A program made the position numbers and the translations under genes. From assembly GCF_001553565.1 (NCBI RefSeq), contig NZ_CP014228.1:2170001-2234000 (forward strand): 64,000 bases of DNA, given 5' to 3'. Under the pieces are notes generated by a model. The model saw nothing but the letters and a program-made list of their open reading frames with translations. It was not told the origin of the DNA and ran no database searches. Each line of letters begins with the position of its first letter. Within the stretch, counting starts at the first letter, position 1. This document shows positions 45,216 through 63,736 of the stretch, one piece after another. The stretch is from Actinomyces radicidentis (GTDB lineage Bacteria > Actinomycetota > Actinomycetes > Actinomycetales > Actinomycetaceae).

Positions 45216-46480
45216 GCGGCACCCAGAGCACCACCGGATCGAACGAGGCCTGGGGGCAGCGCTACGCCGCCGCCGTCATGAACACCTTCGGGGCGCCGCA
45301 GCGCGTCCTCGTGCGCGGCGAGGGCGCCCACGTCACGGACGCCGACGGCACGGAGTACACCGACCTCCTCGCCGGCATCGCGGTCAACATCCTCGGCCAC
45401 GCCCACCCGGCCGTCGTCGCCGCCGTCACCGAGCAGATCAGCACCCTCGGCCACGTCTCCAACTTCTTCGCGACCCCCGCCCAGATCAGCCTCGCCGAGG
45501 AGCTCGACGCCCTCGTCTTCCCGGGCACGCCCGCCGGCTCCTCGAAGGTCTTCCTCGCCAACTCCGGCACCGAGGCCAACGAGGCCGCCTTCAAGATCGC
45601 CCGCCGCCACGGCGGCGCCGACCGCCCGCGGATCCTCGCCCTCGAGAACGCCTTCCACGGCCGCACCATGGGCGCCCTCGCCCTCACCCACAAGGCCGCC
45701 TACCGCGAGCCCTTCGCGCCCCTGCCCGGCGGCGTCGAGTTCCTCCCCGCCGGTGATGTCGGGGCTCTCCGCGCCGCGATGGGACCGGACGTCGCCGCCG
45801 TCGTCCTCGAGCCGATCCAGGGCGAGGCGGGCGTCAAGCCCCTTCCCGCCGGCTACGTCGAGGCCGCCCGTGAGGCGACCAGCGCGGCCGGCGCCCTCCT
45901 CATCATCGACGAGGTCCAGACCGGCATGGGGCGCACGGGCGCCTGGATGGCCCACCACCTCCTCGCCCCCGGCGTCATCCCCGACGTCGTCACCCTGGCC
46001 AAGGGGCTGGGCGGCGGCATGCCCATCGGCGCCGCCGTCGCCACCGGCGAGGCGGCGGCGCTCCTCGGCCCCGGCCAGCACGGCACGACCTTCGGCGGCA
46101 ACCCCGTCGCCTGCGCCGCCGCCCTCGCCGTCATCAGCACGGTCCGCGAGGAGGACCTCCTTCAGCGCACTGCCGACCTCGGCGAGCGCTGGGCGGCCGC
46201 CCTCGCCGCCGTCCCCGGCGTCACCGAGGTGCGCGGGGCCGGTCTCCTGCGGGGCGTCGCCCTCGCCGACGGCCTCCCGCCCGCCGCGCGGATCGCCGCC
46301 GAGCTCATGGAGCGCGGCTTCATCGTCAACGCGCCCCGGCCGGACACGCTGCGCCTCGCGCCGCCCCTCATCCTGTCCGACGCCGACGCCGACGCCTTCA
46401 CCGCCACCCTCACGGACGTCCTGACCGAGGCCCTTCAGACCCGTGCGGACGCCCCCACCACCCAGGAAGGAGCAGCATGA
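45212..46480 (+). CDS. argD: Acetylornithine aminotransferase
   Basis: This class III PLP aminotransferase (422 aa) has [14 protein letters not shown]-type sequence ([18 protein letters not shown]), [18 protein letters not shown], and the PLP lysine in [18 protein letters not shown] 45212 overlaps argB by 4 nt. It could also act in lysine synthesis, as known for many ArgD enzymes. Confidence 0.94.
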   Translation: MSGTQSTTGSNEAWGQRYAAAVMNTFGAPQRVLVRGEGAHVTDADGTEYTDLLAGIAVNILGHAHPAVVAAVTEQISTLGHVSNFFATPAQISLAEELDALVFPGTPAGSSKVFLANSGTEANEAAFKIARRHGGADRPRILALENAFHGRTMGALALTHKAAYREPFAPLPGGVEFLPAGDVGALRAAMGPDVAAVVLEPIQGEAGVKPLPAGYVEAAREATSAAGALLIIDEVQTGMGRTGAWMAHHLLAPGVIPDVVTLAKGLGGGMPIGAAVATGEAAALLGPGQHGTTFGGNPVACAAALAVISTVREEDLLQRTADLGERWAAALAAVPGVTEVRGAGLLRGVALADGLPPAARIAAELMERGFIVNAPRPDTLRLAPPLILSDADADAFTATLTDVLTEALQTRADAPTTQEGAA

Positions 46481-47052
46481 CCGAGCAGCAGGCCGCCCCC
46501 CGGTCCGCCGCCAGCCCCGCCAGCGCGGGCGCCCCTCAGACGAAGACCGCCCGCCACGCCCTCATCGCCCAGGTCCTCGGCCGCGAGCGGATCCGCTCCC
46601 AGGCCGAGCTGCGCGACGCCCTCGCCGAGCGCGGCGTCACCACCACCCAGGCCACGCTCTCGCGCGACCTCGTCGAGCTTCGGGCCACGAAGGTCCGCTC
46701 CGCCGACGGCGTCCAGGTCTACGCGATCCCCGAGGCCGGCGCCCCCGGCCAGCAGCCCGCGCCCGTCCCCGGCGGTGAGGGCGCCATGAGCGAGCACGTG
46801 AGCGCCCGGCTGGCCCGCTGGTGCGCCGACCTCCTCGTCACCGCCGAGTGGGCCGGCCAGCAGCTCGTCCTGCGGACGCCCGCCGGCGCCGCCCAGCTCC
46901 TGGCCAGCGCCGTCGACGACGCCATGCTCCCTGGCGTGCTCGGCTGCATCGCCGGGGACGACACCGTCCTCGTCATCACCCGCGGCGAGCAGGTCTGCGC
47001 CGACGTCGCGGCCCACCTGCTGTCCCTCGCGGACCCCGGCTCGCGACGATGA
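46477..47052 (+). CDS. argR: Arginine repressor
   Basis: ArgR (191 aa) senses arginine and binds ARG boxes. The winged-helix domain includes RIRSQAELRDALAERGVTTTQATLSRDLVELRATKV, and the C-terminal oligomerisation domain contains GCIAGDDTVLVI with the Asp-Asp arginine-binding pair. The N-terminal ~25 residues are an Ala/Ser extension. argR follows argD directly, whereas argF usually lies between them in actinobacteria. Confidence 0.94.
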   Translation: MTEQQAAPRSAASPASAGAPQTKTARHALIAQVLGRERIRSQAELRDALAERGVTTTQATLSRDLVELRATKVRSADGVQVYAIPEAGAPGQQPAPVPGGEGAMSEHVSARLARWCADLLVTAEWAGQQLVLRTPAGAAQLLASAVDDAMLPGVLGCIAGDDTVLVITRGEQVCADVAAHLLSLADPGSRR

Positions 47053-47214
47053 CCGCCCGGTGGGCGAGCCGCCACGACGCCGCGTCCCCCGGGCGCACCA
47101 CGATGGGCGCAGCACCCTGCGCCCGCCCCCCAGCAACCCCCTGAGAACACCCGAACCCGCTCACGTCCCCGACGGGCACCGCCCGCGGGGTGAGGAACCA
47201 GAAGAGAGAGAAGC

Positions 47215-51478
<4,264 letters not shown>

Positions 51479-51480
51479 AC

Positions 51481-52140
51481 GTGAGCACCCGCCCCATGAC
51501 CCTGCGTGAGCTCCAGGCCGCGCTCCGCGCCGTCGTTGGCGAGGTCGGGCCCTGGCCCGCTGAGTCGGACACCGAGTACGTCTGCGGCGCGATCCTCGTC
51601 CAGAACACCGCGTGGACGAACGTCGAGCGCTCGCTGGCCGCCCTGAGGGAGGCGACCGCCTTCGATCCGGAGCGCCTCCTCGAGCTCGCGGACGAGGAGC
51701 TCACCGCCCTCATCCGCCCCTCGGGATTCATGACCGCCAAGGCTCGCGGCATCCGGGCCTGGTGCCGGTGGCGCCTCTCGGAGCCCGGCGTCGGCGCCGA
51801 GGGTCTCGACGACGAGGCCCTGCGCGCGGCGCTCCTCTCCCTGCCCGGGATCGGTCCTGAGACCGCGGACGTCATCGCCCTCATGGTCTTCGGCCGGCGT
51901 CGCTTCATCTTCGACGCCTACGGCCGTCGCGCCCTGCGCCAGGCCGGTTACGAGCCCGACCGCCAGTACGAGCGCACCCGCCGCGAGCTCGAGGCGCGTC
52001 TCGACGCCGCGGGACTTAGCCACGCCGAGCTCGTCGAGCTCCACGGCCTCCTCCTCGAGGCCGGCAAGCGCGCCCGCGCCGCTGGCGGTTGGGAGGTCTT
52101 CGGCCCAGCCGTCGGCATCGTGCCCGTCGTCGCCCACTGA
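51481..52140 (+). CDS. HhH-GPD DNA glycosylase (MagIII/endonuclease III-like)
   Basis: The protein (219 aa) has an HhH-GPD fold: ILVQNTAWTNVERSLAAL, then the helix-hairpin-helix LPGIGPETADVIALMVFG and the catalytic Asp D145 in FIFDAYGRR. The Lys of endonuclease III is replaced by E127 and no 4Fe-4S cysteine cluster is present at the C-terminus, so it should be a monofunctional base-removing enzyme, like MagIII. GTG 51481 has AAGGA (51467-51471). With the AAG-type domain just upstream, two alkylation-repair glycosylases lie within 1.3 kb. Confidence 0.8.
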   Translation: MSTRPMTLRELQAALRAVVGEVGPWPAESDTEYVCGAILVQNTAWTNVERSLAALREATAFDPERLLELADEELTALIRPSGFMTAKARGIRAWCRWRLSEPGVGAEGLDDEALRAALLSLPGIGPETADVIALMVFGRRRFIFDAYGRRALRQAGYEPDRQYERTRRELEARLDAAGLSHAELVELHGLLLEAGKRARAAGGWEVFGPAVGIVPVVAH

Positions 52141-52216
52141 CGCCGGGCGGAGGCGGCCGTCCGCGTCCGGCTCACGGGGCCGGCGCGCGGTCCCGGCACC
52201 CGGTCGAGGGCACGGC

Positions 52217-52232
52217 CCCGGACCGATCCGGG
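52217..52232 (+). terminator. Hairpin upstream of tyrS
   Basis: CCCGGA-CCGA-TCCGGG, a perfect 6-bp stem about 80 bp after the glycosylase stop. Confidence 0.45.
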
Positions 52233-52344
52233 CCCCGGCAACCCGGCATGGCAGACTAGCGGCGCCGGGGCGCTGCCCCGGACCCGAGGCTCAGCGGGAG
52301 ACTGAGACGACCCGGCGGCCCGCGAGGCGCCGTCGGAGAACCCC

Positions 52345-53625
52345 ATGGAAGGCAACAGGACAGTGACCGACATCCTGGACGAGCTGCAGTGGCGGGGCCT
52401 CATCGCCCAGCACACCGACATCGACGCGCTGCGCAGCGCGCTGAGCGATGGCGAGCTCACCTTCTATTGCGGCTTCGACCCGACCGCCCCGAGCCTCCAC
52501 CACGGCCACCTCGTCGCCGTCAAGGTCATGCGGCACCTCCAGATGGCGGGTCACCACCCGCTCGCCCTCGTCGGCGGCGCCACCGGCCTCATCGGGGACC
52601 CGCGCGCCAAGGGCGAGCGCAGCCTCAACACGAAGGACGTCGTCGCCGGCTGGGCCAAGGGCCTGCAGGCCCAGCTCGAGAACCTCCTCGACTTCGAGGG
52701 AGAGAACCCCGCCCGGATCGTCAACAACCTCGACTGGACCGGCGAGATGAGCGCCGTCGACTTCCTGCGGGACCTCGGCAAGCACTTCCGTATGGGCACC
52801 ATGCTCTCCAAGGACATCGTGGCCCGCCGCCTGGCCAGCGAGGAGGGCATCTCCTTCACGGAGTTCAGCTACCAGATCCTCCAGGCCAACGACTACCTCG
52901 AGCTCTACCGCCGCTACGGCTGCACGCTCGAGGTCGGCGGCAACGACCAGTGGGGCAACCTCGTGGGCGGCATGGACCTCATCCACAAGGTCGAGGGCGA
53001 GTCCGTGCACGTCATGACGAACCCCCTCATCACGAAGGCCGACGGCACGAAGTTCGGCAAGACCGAGGGCGGGGCGATCTGGCTCAACCCCGAGATGCTC
53101 AGCGCCTACGCCTTCTACCAGTTCTGGCTGCAGGTCGATGACGTCGACGTCGTCCGCTTCCTCAAGGTCTTCACCTTCCTGCCCCGTGAGGAGATCGAGC
53201 GCCTCGAGGCGGCGACGGCGGAGAACCCCCGTGCGCGGGAGGCGCAGCGCGTCCTCGCCCACGAGGTCACGACCTGGGTCCACGGCGCGGAGGCCACCGC
53301 CCAGGCGGAGGCCGCGACCGGTGCCCTCTGGGGTCGCGGCGAGCTCACGGGCCTGGACGAGGCGACGGTCCTCGCGGCGACGGCGGACCTCCCGACGGCG
53401 GAGCTGACGGTGGGGGAGTCGACGATCGTCGACCTCCTCGTGGCCACCGGGTTGGAGAAGGGGCGTAACGCGGCCCGCAAGACGGTGGCCGCCGGCGGCG
53501 CCTACCTCAACAACGTCAAGGTGACCGACGAGGACGCCCCGATCACCGCGGACGACCTCCTCGCCGGCGGCACCGTCCTCGTGCGCAAGGGGCGTCGCAA
53601 CCTCGCGGCGGCCCGACGGGCCTGA
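52345..53625 (+). CDS. tyrS: Tyrosyl-tRNA synthetase
   Basis: This class I synthetase (426 aa) has the HIGH-type motif PSLHHGHLVAVKV, the KMSKS-type motif KFGKTEGG, and a C-terminal S4 domain (NAARKTVAAGGAYLNNVKV). ATG 52345 follows GGAG; GTG 52363 (MTDILDELQWRGL) also fits. A 200-nt leader has hairpins but no T-box signature. Confidence 0.95.
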   Translation: MEGNRTVTDILDELQWRGLIAQHTDIDALRSALSDGELTFYCGFDPTAPSLHHGHLVAVKVMRHLQMAGHHPLALVGGATGLIGDPRAKGERSLNTKDVVAGWAKGLQAQLENLLDFEGENPARIVNNLDWTGEMSAVDFLRDLGKHFRMGTMLSKDIVARRLASEEGISFTEFSYQILQANDYLELYRRYGCTLEVGGNDQWGNLVGGMDLIHKVEGESVHVMTNPLITKADGTKFGKTEGGAIWLNPEMLSAYAFYQFWLQVDDVDVVRFLKVFTFLPREEIERLEAATAENPRAREAQRVLAHEVTTWVHGAEATAQAEAATGALWGRGELTGLDEATVLAATADLPTAELTVGESTIVDLLVATGLEKGRNAARKTVAAGGAYLNNVKVTDEDAPITADDLLAGGTVLVRKGRRNLAAARRA

Positions 53626-53644
53626 GCTTCAGCCTGACCAGCAC

Positions 53645-53668
53645 ATGTCGGCGCCATGACGCCGACAT
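53645..53668 (+). terminator. Hairpin after tyrS
   Basis: ATGTCGGCG-CCATGA-CGCCGACAT, a perfect 9-bp stem just ahead of the stronger terminator at 53670. Confidence 0.5.
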
Positions 53669-53669
53669 C

Positions 53670-53705
53670 GGCGGTGGCCCTGCGCTTGTGCGCAGGGTCA
53701 CCGCC
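53670..53705 (+). terminator. Terminator between tyrS and the rrn operon
   Basis: GGCGGTGGCCCTGCGC / GCGCAGGGTCACCGCC (one G-U) with a TTGT loop, followed by ATTTCATTT. Confidence 0.8.
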
Positions 53706-53840
53706 ATTTCATTTGACCGTCACCGGGGCTCTGCATAATGTTCTCTGCGGCCCGAAACGGGGCGGAGAGATCCGCAAGCCGTTCGGGAGCCGAGAACTGA
53801 AGAGAGTCGCTCAGCGAGATCGGGATCACGGATCCTCGAT

Positions 53841-53869
53841 TTGACCTCCTGAAAACGACTCGCTAAAGT
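53841..53869 (+). promoter_or_regulatory. rrn operon promoter
   Basis: TTGACC (53841-53846), 17-bp spacer, TAAAGT (53864-53869): a near-consensus promoter about 320 bp before 16S. The leader then holds TTTGAGAACTCGATAGTGTG (53939-53958), typical of actinobacterial rRNA leader antitermination/processing boxes, and a G/T-only run (54007-54055). Confidence 0.8.
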
Positions 53870-54190
53870 TGATCGGGCGCTTCCGGAAAGAAGCGGTTCG
53901 CAGGAAGTGCGAGCAACAGAATTCCGGTGGGTGTGTTGTTTGAGAACTCGATAGTGTGTCATGTTTTTTATGCCATAGTGAGCATTCTGGATGGCTGGTG
54001 CTGCCCTGTTGTGGGGTGGTTTGGTTGTTTGGTTTGTTTGTTTTGTTTTGGTTTGCTCACCCCGGCTTCCTCGTCGGTTGCGGGGTGGGTTGAGCCTGGA
54101 GATGTTTTTTCTCTGAATTGTTTATTGTTTGGCTTCCTGCATGATCGCTCCTTGTGGGCCTTGGTCATTGTGGGTTGTTCTTGACAAGTT

Positions 54191-59279
<5,089 letters not shown>

Positions 59280-59479
59280 CGCCCCCCGGCCACGTTCGTG
59301 GCAGGGGGATGAAATGATCTTTTGCGCTTGCGTCCACTGTGCGGTTCACGACCAACCCACCAACCCCGAACAACAACAGGGGGGGGCCGGCCGGTCACGG
59401 CTCGAGCCTCACCTGGCGGGGTTGTGTGACATGTTGGATAGTGGTTTTTCCGACGACCGTGTGTTGCCTGCTTGGTCGT

Positions 59480-59598
59480 CTCGGTGGTCATAGCGGGAGG
59501 GTTCACGCCCGGTCCCATTCCGAACCCGGAAGCTAAGACTCCCAGCGCCGATGGTACTGCACTCGCTAGGGTGTGGGAGAGTAGGACACCGCCGAGCA
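59480..59598 (+). rRNA. rrf: 5S ribosomal RNA
   Basis: TCGGTGGTCATAGCGGGAGG at the start pairs with ACACCGCCGAGCA at the end; CCGAACCCGGAAGCTAAG and GCCGATGGTACTGC are typical 5S segments. It lies about 200 nt after 23S. Confidence 0.93.
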
Positions 59599-59609
59599 CA
59601 CACGTGAAT

Positions 59610-59682
59610 GGTGAAGGCCGTTCCACGCCGACGCGGACCCGGTTTCCGGGTGACCGCGAGGGCGTCGGGGCGGCCTTCATCG
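59610..59682 (+). terminator. Long stem-loop after 5S rRNA
   Basis: GAAGGCCG near 59618 pairs with CGGCCTTC near 59675, with a nested CCCGG-TTT-CCGGG hairpin and ACGCC/GGCGT, giving a long interrupted stem. The rest of the gap to 59907 has only a candidate -10 TAGGGT (59847-59852). Confidence 0.6.
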
Positions 59683-59907
59683 TGTTCTCCTCGCTCGGTC
59701 GGTCGGCCCCGGGCGGACGGACGACCGCCCTGCGCAGAGGGCGTTGGACGTCCGTCTGCCCGCCGGCGCTGATCGGGCGGTGCGCGCCGTCGGCGGACCG
59801 GCACGACAGACGCGGCTCCAACCTCTATGAGCGGGACCCTCGCAGGTAGGGTTGCCCTCGGATCCACGGCGTCACGAGGCGCCGTTCGGCTTAGAAAGGC
59901 ATGCTGC

Positions 59908-61422
59908 ATGGCTCAGGATAGGCGCGGGGACTCCCGCCGCAACGGTGACGCCCGCGGACGCGGGGGAGACCGCCACGGTTTCGGAGGCCGCTCCTCGGGT
60001 GGGCGGGGCGGCGACGCCCGGAGCGGCGGTGGTCGCGACCATCAGGAACGATCGGGATACGGACGCGGCGACCGCGACGGCGGTGGCCGCTCCGGGTACG
60101 GCCGGTCGGAGGAGCGCTCCGGCTACCGACGCCACGACCGCGACGGGGAGCGCCGCTCCGGATTCGGACGCGGCGACGGGAAGCAGCGCTCCGAGGAGCG
60201 CCGCAACGACGGTCCGCGCCGTCACCACGACGGCGAGTCCCGTCGTGGCGGGTCCTACGGCGGCCGTGGGCGCGACGAGCGCCGCGGCGGTCAGCGTGGA
60301 CGCCAGCAGGGCGGTCGCGGGCGCTTCGGGCGGGACGACCGTCGCGACTCACGTCCCCCGCAGCGCACCCGCGTCCCCGAGCCCGCCGTGCCCGAGAACG
60401 TGACGCCGCAGGACCTCGAGGCCGGCGCGCGCCGTGCGCTGCGCGCCCTCGGGCGCTCCAACGCGGAGAACGTCGCCCGGCACCTCGTCATGGTGCAGCG
60501 GCTCCTGGACGACGACGCCGAGCTCGCCTACCAGCACGCGCGCTACGCCGCCTCCCACGCCGGCCGTATCGCCGTCGTCCGCGAGTCCGCCGGCATCGCC
60601 GCCTACCTCTCCGGCCACTACAACGAGGCCCTCCGGGACATCCGCGCCGCCCGGCGCCTGTCCGGCCTCGACCTGCACCGCGCCATCGAGGCCGACTGCG
60701 AGCGCGCCCTCGGGCACCTCGACCGCGCCCTCAAGGCCGCGCAGGACGCCGACCCCCGCCAGCTCGACGACGCGGAGGAGGCCGAGATCGCCATGGTCGT
60801 CTCCGGCGTCCGCCACGAGATGGGGCAGACCGAGCTCGGCCTCGTCGTCGTCGAGGAGGCCATCATGATGTTCCGCGGGGACCGCGAGACCCTGCGCCGC
60901 CTCCACTCCGTGCGCGCCGACCGGCTCGAGGAGCTCGGCCGCACCGACGAGGCTGCCAAGATCCGCGAACGGATCGGCGAGGGCCCCGAGGCCGAGCAGG
61001 AGGACGACGAGGTCGAGGTCTACGACATCGAGGAGGAGTACGACGACGAGACCGCCGAGGCGGCCGGCGGCTCCGACGAGGACGCGGAGTTCCCCGCCGA
61101 CGCTGAGGCAGTGGCGCCCGTTGTCGCCGAGCAGTCCGAGACCCCCATCGACGAGGACGCCCGCGTCGCCGAGGTCGTCGAGGAGGGCCTCACCAGCGTC
61201 GAGGGCGAGGGCGTCGCCGACGACGAGGACGCCGAGTGGTCCGGCTCCTTCGCCCAGCGCGTCGAGGCTGAGATGGCCGAGCTCCTCGGCGCGGACGACC
61301 CCGACGCGCCCCTCGCCGTCGGCTCCGACGACGCCGAGCCCGACGCCGACGACGCGACCGGGGCCCTCGCCGCGGCCGACGCCGAGGCGACCGCCCGGCC
61401 CGAGAGCGACGAGGAGGCCTGA
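59908..61422 (+). CDS. RGG-rich, TPR-like, acidic-tailed protein
   Basis: I recognise no named function. The protein (504 aa) has three zones. Residues ~1-150 are Arg/Gly/Asp-rich, with repeated RSGYGR/RSGFGR and GGRG units resembling RGG RNA-binding tails. Residues ~165-345 are helical repeats of TPR type (HLVMVQRLLDDDAELAYQHARYAAS, YLSGHYNEALRDIRAARRL, EELGRTDEAAKIRERIG). Residues ~350-504 are strongly acidic (EDDEVEVYDIEEEYDDE). ATG 59908 follows AAAGG (59895-59899). It is followed by the HAD gene after 1 nt. Location directly after an rrn operon and near tlyA suggests, but does not prove, an RNA or ribosome role. Confidence 0.75.
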   Translation: MAQDRRGDSRRNGDARGRGGDRHGFGGRSSGGRGGDARSGGGRDHQERSGYGRGDRDGGGRSGYGRSEERSGYRRHDRDGERRSGFGRGDGKQRSEERRNDGPRRHHDGESRRGGSYGGRGRDERRGGQRGRQQGGRGRFGRDDRRDSRPPQRTRVPEPAVPENVTPQDLEAGARRALRALGRSNAENVARHLVMVQRLLDDDAELAYQHARYAASHAGRIAVVRESAGIAAYLSGHYNEALRDIRAARRLSGLDLHRAIEADCERALGHLDRALKAAQDADPRQLDDAEEAEIAMVVSGVRHEMGQTELGLVVVEEAIMMFRGDRETLRRLHSVRADRLEELGRTDEAAKIRERIGEGPEAEQEDDEVEVYDIEEEYDDETAEAAGGSDEDAEFPADAEAVAPVVAEQSETPIDEDARVAEVVEEGLTSVEGEGVADDEDAEWSGSFAQRVEAEMAELLGADDPDAPLAVGSDDAEPDADDATGALAAADAEATARPESDEEA

Positions 61423-61423
61423 G

Positions 61424-62518
61424 ATGACTCAGCCCGCCGACGTCTCGCCGCTCACCACCCCGCTCCTCGGCTCACGCAAGCCGCTTGCCGAGACCTACGA
61501 CGTCGCCCTCCTCGACCTGGACGGCGTCTGCTTCGCGGGCGACGCCCGCATCGAGCACGCCGCTGAGGGCGTCAACGGCGCCCGCGCCCGCGGTATGCGC
61601 CTCTCCTTCGTCACGAACAACGCCTCGCGCGCCCCGCAGGCCGTCGTCGACAAGCTCGCCCGCAACGACATCGAGGGCCACCCCTCCGAGGTCTTCTCCG
61701 CCGCCATGGACGGCGCCACCATCCTCGCTGAGCGCGTCCCCGCCGGCTCGCCCGTCTACGTCATCGGTGGAGCGGGCCTGCGCGAGGCCGTCATCGACGC
61801 CGGACTGAGCGTCGTCGACTCCGCGGAGGACCACCCGGTCGCCGTCATCCAGGGCTGGGACCCCTCCGTCGACTGGGCGATGATGTCCGAGGGCGTCTAC
61901 GCCATCAACGACGGCGCCCTCTTCGTCGCCACCAACACCGACGCGACCCTGCCCACCGAGCGCGGCTTCGCGCTGGGCAACGGCAGCCTCGTCGTCGCCG
62001 TCGCCCACGCCTCCGGCGTCGAGCCGATCGCCGGCGGAAAGCCCTTCCCCGGCATCTACGAGCGAGCCCTCGCCCGCTCCGGCGGCAGCCACCCGCTCGC
62101 CGTCGGCGACCGCCTCAACACCGACCAGGTCGGCGCCCGAGCCGCCGGCATCCCGGGCCTCCACGTCCTCACCGGCGTGTCCACCGCCCGCGACGTCCTC
62201 ACCGCCCCGGTCGAGGAGCGTCCCAGCTACCTCCACACCGACCTGCGCGGCCTCATCGAGGCCCACCCCGAGCCCGAGCGTGTCCTGTGTGACCAGGCCA
62301 TCTGGTGGCGCGTCGGCCGCACCCGCGTCCGCGTCGACGCCGGGCTGCTCGACTGGCACGGCCACGGCGTCCTCGCGCAGGTCCCCACCGAGGAGCCCGT
62401 CGAGGTCAGCCTCGACGCCTACCGCGGCTTCGCCTGCGCTGCGTGGGAGTACGCGGACGACCACGACGGCGACACCTCGCGCCTCACCATCCCGCCGCTG
62501 CGCGTCGTCGCCGACTGA
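61424..62518 (+). CDS. HAD-IIA family phosphatase (NagD-like)
   Basis: This haloacid dehalogenase-type hydrolase (364 aa) has the nucleophile D31 and acid D33 in VALLDLDGVCF, motif II in SFVTNNASR, motif III Lys in GGKPFPGIYE, and motif IV in AVGDRLNTDQVGA. The C2A cap is typical of NagD/phosphoglycolate phosphatase. The last ~90 residues after TDLRGLIE are an extension seen in actinobacterial members. Substrate unknown. Confidence 0.85.
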   Translation: MTQPADVSPLTTPLLGSRKPLAETYDVALLDLDGVCFAGDARIEHAAEGVNGARARGMRLSFVTNNASRAPQAVVDKLARNDIEGHPSEVFSAAMDGATILAERVPAGSPVYVIGGAGLREAVIDAGLSVVDSAEDHPVAVIQGWDPSVDWAMMSEGVYAINDGALFVATNTDATLPTERGFALGNGSLVVAVAHASGVEPIAGGKPFPGIYERALARSGGSHPLAVGDRLNTDQVGARAAGIPGLHVLTGVSTARDVLTAPVEERPSYLHTDLRGLIEAHPEPERVLCDQAIWWRVGRTRVRVDAGLLDWHGHGVLAQVPTEEPVEVSLDAYRGFACAAWEYADDHDGDTSRLTIPPLRVVAD

Positions 62519-62525
62519 GCAGGCC

Positions 62526-62768
62526 ATGAGCGAGCAGCAGGCACCCGCGCCCGCCCCGTCCCGGCCCGTTCCCGGGCCGGCGGCGGGCGGGGCACGGCCC
62601 GTGCCCGCCCCGCCCCGCGCCCAGGCCGCCGCCGAGCGCGCCGCCCACCTGCCCGACCACACCGCCCGGCTCGACGGCCTCGACGAGCTCCCGATCGAGG
62701 AACGCGCCGCCGTCCTTGTCGGCGTCCACGACGACCTCGCCTCGCTCCTGCGCGACGCCGAGGACTGA
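62526..62768 (+). CDS. Small Pro/Ala-rich protein
   Basis: This 80-residue protein has a Pro/Ala-rich first half (PAPAPSRPVPGPAAGG) and a helical end (DELPIEERAAVLVGVHDDLASLLRD). It lies 7 nt after the HAD gene, upstream of tlyA. No known function is recognised. Confidence 0.65.
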   Translation: MSEQQAPAPAPSRPVPGPAAGGARPVPAPPRAQAAAERAAHLPDHTARLDGLDELPIEERAAVLVGVHDDLASLLRDAED

Positions 62769-62805
62769 CCGGGCGACCGTCCCACGGCCGCCCGGCGACC
62801 GCTCG

Positions 62806-62817
62806 CCCCCCCCCCCC
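62806..62817. repeat. Run of twelve C
   Basis: A 12-nt C homopolymer in the 104-nt gap between the small Pro-rich gene and tlyA, about 55 bp before the tlyA start. Confidence 0.95.
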
Positions 62818-62872
62818 GGGCGGAGTCCGGCACCCCACACCACCGACCCAAAGGCACCCCGAAGCACCCGAC

Positions 62873-63736
62873 ATGGCACGCCTCATCCGCATCGACTCCG
62901 AGCTCGTCCGCCGGGGGCTCGCGCGCTCGCGCACCCACGCGGCACAGCTCGTCACCGACGGCCACGTCACCCTCGACGGGGCCGTCGTCACCAAGCCGGC
63001 GCGCCAGGTCGACCCCGCCCAGGCCATCGAGGTCATCACACCGTCGGGCGACGACTACGTCTCCCGCGGCGCCCACAAGCTCGCCGGCGCCCTCGACGCC
63101 CTCACCGAGCGCGGTCTCGCGCCCCGCGTCGAGGGACGCCGCTGCCTCGACGCCGGCGCCTCCACCGGCGGCTTCACCGACGTCCTCCTGCGCCGCGGCG
63201 CCGATCACGTCGTCTCCGTCGACGTCGGCTACGGCCAGCTCGCCTGGTCCCTCCAGTCCGACGCGCGCGTCACCGTCCTCGACCGCACCAACGTGCGCAC
63301 CCTCGACCCCGCCGCCGTCGCCCCCGCGCCCGGCCTCGTCGTCGGGGACCTCTCCTTCATCTCGCTCACCCTCGTCCTGCCGGCCCTCGTCGCCGCGGCC
63401 GCCGACGACGCCGACCTCCTCCTCATGGTCAAGCCGCAGTTCGAGGTCGGCAAGGAGCGCCTCGGGCACGGGGGAGTCGTCCGGGACCCCGCGCTCCACG
63501 TCGAGACCGTGCTCGACGTGGCCGCGGCCGCTCACGGGCTCGGCCTCGGTGTCGACGCCGTCACGGCCTCGCCCCTGCCCGGGCCGGCCGGCAACGTCGA
63601 GTACTTCCTCAACATGCACGCGGGCCTCGCCGGGGCCGCCACCGACCTCGCCGGGGAGGACCTCGCCGCCGAGGCGCGCCGCGCCGTCGACGAGGGGCCG
63701 GCGGGAGCCGACGCCGGAAGGAGACGCCGCCGATGA
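62873..63736 (+). CDS. tlyA: TlyA-type rRNA 2'-O-methyltransferase
   Basis: The protein (287 aa) has an N-terminal S4 RNA-binding domain (LIRIDSELVRRGLARSRTHAAQLV, GHVTLDG) and an FtsJ-type methyltransferase domain with the SAM motif GRRCLDAGASTGGFTDVLLRRGA. Family members methylate 16S and 23S rRNA and are needed for capreomycin sensitivity (established for mycobacteria). The conserved actinobacterial order tlyA then NAD kinase is kept. It overlaps the next gene by 4 nt. Confidence 0.93.
   Translation: MARLIRIDSELVRRGLARSRTHAAQLVTDGHVTLDGAVVTKPARQVDPAQAIEVITPSGDDYVSRGAHKLAGALDALTERGLAPRVEGRRCLDAGASTGGFTDVLLRRGADHVVSVDVGYGQLAWSLQSDARVTVLDRTNVRTLDPAAVAPAPGLVVGDLSFISLTLVLPALVAAAADDADLLLMVKPQFEVGKERLGHGGVVRDPALHVETVLDVAAAAHGLGLGVDAVTASPLPGPAGNVEYFLNMHAGLAGAATDLAGEDLAAEARRAVDEGPAGADAGRRRRR

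Noticed and set aside
52141-52344. T-box or amino-acid-sensing leader upstream of tyrS
   Set aside because: Hairpins are present but no T-box sequence and no specifier context.
59599-59907. Open frames just after 5S rRNA
   Set aside because: They cross a long stem-loop, lack ribosome sites and show no protein-like composition.
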